Origin: Flavobacteriales bacterium
GTDB lineage: Bacteria > Bacteroidota > Bacteroidia > Flavobacteriales_D > Sanyastnellaceae
Reading direction: 5' to 3'
DNA: 39,005 nucleotides
Assembly (NCBI GenBank): GCA_015663855.1
Contig: DQRJ01000146.1
Span: forward strand, 1-39,005
The translations under genes and the position numbers were made by a program. How positions within the stretch are numbered: position 1 is the stretch's first letter; each line of letters begins with the position of its first letter. This document shows positions 36,651 to 39,005 of the stretch, piece after piece. The notes beneath the pieces were generated by a model. The model made no database searches, had not been told where the DNA came from, and worked only from the letters and a program-made list of their open reading frames with translations.

Positions 36651-37553
36651 TTGAATCAAAAACTTTCAACATTATCCGAATTCCTCGATTTCCTATTAAA
36701 GGAAAAGCGTGGGTCCCCTCATACTTTAAGATGTTATAGATCTGACCTTAATCAAATGATTAGGTATATGACTGAACATTATGAAGAGGATGATTTATGC
36801 CAAATAAAAGGCGACTGGGTTAGGTCTTGGGTTGTGGATATGATGAAGCAGGGAAAGTCCCCTAGCACGATTCACAGAAAAGTATCTTCTTACCGAACGT
36901 TTTCCAAGTACGCAAGAAGGAAGGGAGTGATGACGACTAACCCTGTTGAATCAGTTGTTTTACCAAAGCTCAAGAAAGGACTTCCAGAAGTTGTCCCTGA
37001 GCACGCAATGAAAGATTTGTTTCAAGAAAATATATTTTCTACTGATTGGAAAGGAAGGCGAGATAGATCAATGATTGCTTTGCTTTATGAAACAGGTATA
37101 AGATTAAGTGAATTGATTGCACTAAAAGTATCTGATGTTGATGGGGGCCGTAAGCTTTTGAAAGTTTTTGGTAAGGGATCAAAAGAAAGACTATTGCCGC
37201 TGATGCCTCATACTTTAGAAAGTATAATGATGCACGTTATGGATAGGCCAGTTGGAGGTGATGAATTATTTGTGACTGACGCAGGCAAATCTCTTTACCC
37301 ATCATTTGTTTATCGCCGTGTGAATTATTACCTTAGTGAGGTGAGTACGTTACAAAAGTGTAGCCCTCACGTTTTACGACACACCTTTGCTACTCATTTG
37401 TTGAATCGCGGGGCAGAGTTGGCAGCGGTGAAAGAATTACTCGGACATGCTAGCCTTGCTTCAACCCAGATTTATACACATCATACGACGGCAAAGTTGA
37501 AGGAGTTTCACAAAGCCAGTCCTTTGGATCAACGTTCAAAGTTAGGCGAATAA
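36651..37553 (+). CDS. Tyrosine recombinase (XerC/XerD family), probable TTG start
   Basis: SPHTLRCYRSDLNQMIRYM, LLYETGIRLSELIALKVSDVD, SPHVLRHTFATHLLNRGAELAAVKELLGHASLASTQIYTH; ORF track starts at 36630, also a TTG. Confidence 0.9.
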   Translation: MNQKLSTLSEFLDFLLKEKRGSPHTLRCYRSDLNQMIRYMTEHYEEDDLCQIKGDWVRSWVVDMMKQGKSPSTIHRKVSSYRTFSKYARRKGVMTTNPVESVVLPKLKKGLPEVVPEHAMKDLFQENIFSTDWKGRRDRSMIALLYETGIRLSELIALKVSDVDGGRKLLKVFGKGSKERLLPLMPHTLESIMMHVMDRPVGGDELFVTDAGKSLYPSFVYRRVNYYLSEVSTLQKCSPHVLRHTFATHLLNRGAELAAVKELLGHASLASTQIYTHHTTAKLKEFHKASPLDQRSKLGE

Positions 37554-37566
37554 CCACACGTTTGCT

Positions 37567-37851
37567 ATGAAGGTGCAAATACATTCTATCCATTTTGATG
37601 CCGATAAGGCACTCCTCGCATTTATTGACTCAAAGCTTCACAAGCTTGAAACATTCAATGACACTTTGATTTCTAGTGATGTGTTTCTACGCATTGAGAA
37701 AAATAATGAAAAAGAAAATAAACTTGTTGAAATAAAAATTCATATGCCTGGGAAAGAGCTTTTTGCCAAACGAAATGCTACTAGTTTTGAAGCCGCTACA
37801 GATGTGGTTGTTGAAGCTCTTCGAAGACAAATTTTAAAGGTTCACGTTTAG
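37567..37851 (+). CDS. hpf: Ribosome hibernation-promoting factor (short HPF/RaiA family)
   Basis: MKVQIHSIHFDADKALLAFIDSKLHKLETF...KNNEKENKLVEIKIHMPGKELFAKRNATSFEAATDVVVEALRRQI. Confidence 0.88.
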   Translation: MKVQIHSIHFDADKALLAFIDSKLHKLETFNDTLISSDVFLRIEKNNEKENKLVEIKIHMPGKELFAKRNATSFEAATDVVVEALRRQILKVHV

Positions 37852-37899
37852 CTAATTTTCAACGATAAATAAACCAAATTTTTTTTGGTATACTATTGC

Positions 37900-37929
37900 T
37901 TGTTTGAACCACATTCTATCGTACATTTG
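37900..37929 (+). promoter_or_regulatory. Bacteroidota-type promoter for the tRNA-tuf operon
   Basis: TTG (37900-37902)-N19-TACATTTG (37922-37929). Confidence 0.65.
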
Positions 37930-37958
37930 CCCTCCTGAATTTCGGGAGGGTTTTTTTT
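37930..37958 (+). terminator. Intrinsic terminator after hpf
   Basis: CCCTCC-tgaatttc-GGGAGGG followed by TTTTTTTT. Confidence 0.85.
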
Positions 37959-37978
37959 GTTTTGTTCTTTGAATTTTT

Positions 37979-38050
37979 GCCGGTGTAGCTCAGGGGTAGA
38001 GCAGCTGATTTGTAATCAGCAGGCCGTGGGTTCGAATCCCTCCACCGGCT
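37979..38050 (+). tRNA. tRNA-Thr(TGT)
   Basis: Acceptor GCCGGTG/CACCGGC, anticodon loop TTTGTAA, T-arm GGTTCGAATCC; CCA not encoded. Confidence 0.96.
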
Positions 38051-38095
38051 CATCGAAATAATACCTGTACATTCTTTGTAAAAGTAGAATGTCAA

Positions 38096-38178
38096 GGGGG
38101 TACGCCGGAGTTGGAGAGCCGGGGCAGACTGTAACTCTGTTGTCTTAGACTGAATAGGTTCGATTCCTATTACCCCCA
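38096..38178 (+). tRNA. tRNA-Tyr(GTA), long variable arm
   Basis: Acceptor GGGGGTA/TACCCCC, anticodon loop CTGTAAC, T-arm GGTTCGATTCC. Confidence 0.95.
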
Positions 38179-38213
38179 CATTTTCACTTGCAGTTGCTTG
38201 TGAGAATTACCAA

Positions 38214-38286
38214 GCGGAAGTAGCTCAGTTGGTAGAGCATCAGCCTTCCAAGCTGAATGTCGCGAGTTCGAACCTCGTCTTCCGCT
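38214..38286 (+). tRNA. tRNA-Gly(TCC)
   Basis: Acceptor GCGGAAG/CTTCCGC, anticodon TCC, T-arm GTTCGAAC. Confidence 0.96.
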
Positions 38287-38294
38287 CGATTAAA

Positions 38295-38366
38295 GCCGAT
38301 GTAGCTCAGGGGTAGAGCGCGTCCTTGGTAAGGACGAGGCCACGGGTTCAATTCCCGTCATTGGCT
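38295..38366 (+). tRNA. tRNA-Thr(GGT)
   Basis: Acceptor GCCGATG/CATTGGC, anticodon loop TTGGTAA, T-arm GGTTCAATTCC. Confidence 0.96.
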
Positions 38367-38415
38367 CAAGTCACAAATAGAGAAATAAATTAAATAATAT
38401 ATAATTGTTAAGACC

Positions 38416-39005
38416 ATGGCAAAAGAAATGTTTGACCGGTCAAAACCACACGTTAACATCGGCACAATTGGCCACGTTGACCACGGAAAGACCACTTTAA
38501 CTGCCGCTATCACTAAGGTGATGGCTGACGCTGGTTACTGCGAGGCTAGCTCGTTTGACCAAATTGATAACGCACCTGAAGAAAAGGAGCGTGGAATTAC
38601 TATTAACTCTTCACACGTTGAGTATTCAACTGCTGATCGTCACTACGCTCACGTTGATTGCCCAGGTCACGCTGACTATGTGAAGAACATGGTAACTGGT
38701 GCTGCCCAAATGGACGGCGCTATTCTCGTTGTTGCTGCAACTGACGGCCCTATGCCTCAGACTCGTGAGCACATCCTACTTGGACGCCAGGTGGGTATTC
38801 CTCGTATCGTTGTATTCATGAACAAAGTTGACATGGTCGACGATGAAGAGCTTATCGAGCTAGTTGAAATGGAGGTGCGTGAGCTACTTTCATTCTATGA
38901 GTACGATGGAGATAACTCTCCTGTTATTCCTGGATCTGCACTTGGAGCTCTTAACGGAGAAGATAAGTGGGTTGATACAGTAAAAGAGCTAATGACTGCG
39001 GTTGA
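38416..39005 (+). CDS. tuf: Elongation factor Tu (5' part, runs off the right edge)
   Basis: [40 protein letters not shown]...[26 protein letters not shown]; absent from the ORF track because no stop lies in the window. Confidence 0.98.
   Translation, partial: MAKEMFDRSKPHVNIGTIGHVDHGKTTLTAAITKVMADAGYCEASSFDQIDNAPEEKERGITINSSHVEYSTADRHYAHVDCPGHADYVKNMVTGAAQMDGAILVVAATDGPMPQTREHILLGRQVGIPRIVVFMNKVDMVDDEELIELVEMEVRELLSFYEYDGDNSPVIPGSALGALNGEDKWVDTVKELMTAV

Noticed and set aside
37916-38179. Minus-strand 87-aa ORF containing MSRWRDSNPRPADYKSAALPLSYTG
   Set aside because: It is antisense to tRNA-Thr and tRNA-Tyr; this peptide is a well-known spurious translation of tRNA genes.
1-39005. Prophage, transposon, CRISPR, toxin-antitoxin or defence island
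   Set aside because: No cas, transposase, phage structural, restriction-modification or retron-like proteins. The single tyrosine recombinase lies between rpsU and hpf and looks like a housekeeping Xer protein. I found no spaced repeat array.

Overview
The window is a Bacteroidota (Flavobacteriales-like) chromosomal segment. This assignment rests on T9SS sorting domains, TAnnTTTG -7 promoter boxes, glutamine synthetase III and a PorE-like protein. It is mostly housekeeping. From the left edge, minus-strand genes run from a menaquinone block (hotdog thioesterase, menF, menD, menB, menA and a single continuous MenC-MenE fusion ORF that leaves the window and is missing from the ORF track) through rsmG, an ECF sigma factor, a GT2 glycosyltransferase, a T9SS-sorted serine protease, uvrB and rpsF-rpsR-rplI. 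From about 16.5 kb the genes are on the plus strand: dnaX, an S4-domain protein, a GNAT protein, an aminotransferase, a 1173-aa LamG/T9SS protein, glutamine synthetase III, a PorE-like OmpA protein, purM, prfA, pyrF, a K+ channel, an AGCS symporter, an HhH protein, an acyl-CoA dehydrogenase, rpsU, a tyrosine recombinase, hpf, four tRNAs (Thr-Tyr-Gly-Thr) and the 5' part of tuf. I see no prophage, transposon, CRISPR or defence island. The most interesting signals are: (1) the MenC-MenE fusion; (2) an A10 slippery run in dnaX where slippage in either direction gives a gamma-like truncated product; (3) a 7 x 36-bp repeat giving ribosomal protein S6 a long charged tail; (4) a recurrent, strand-skewed decamer AGRCCAAAYC that appears to override codon choice; (5) a long near-perfect inverted repeat between menF and menD; (6) a terminator hairpin that overlaps the tRNA-tuf promoter start region.
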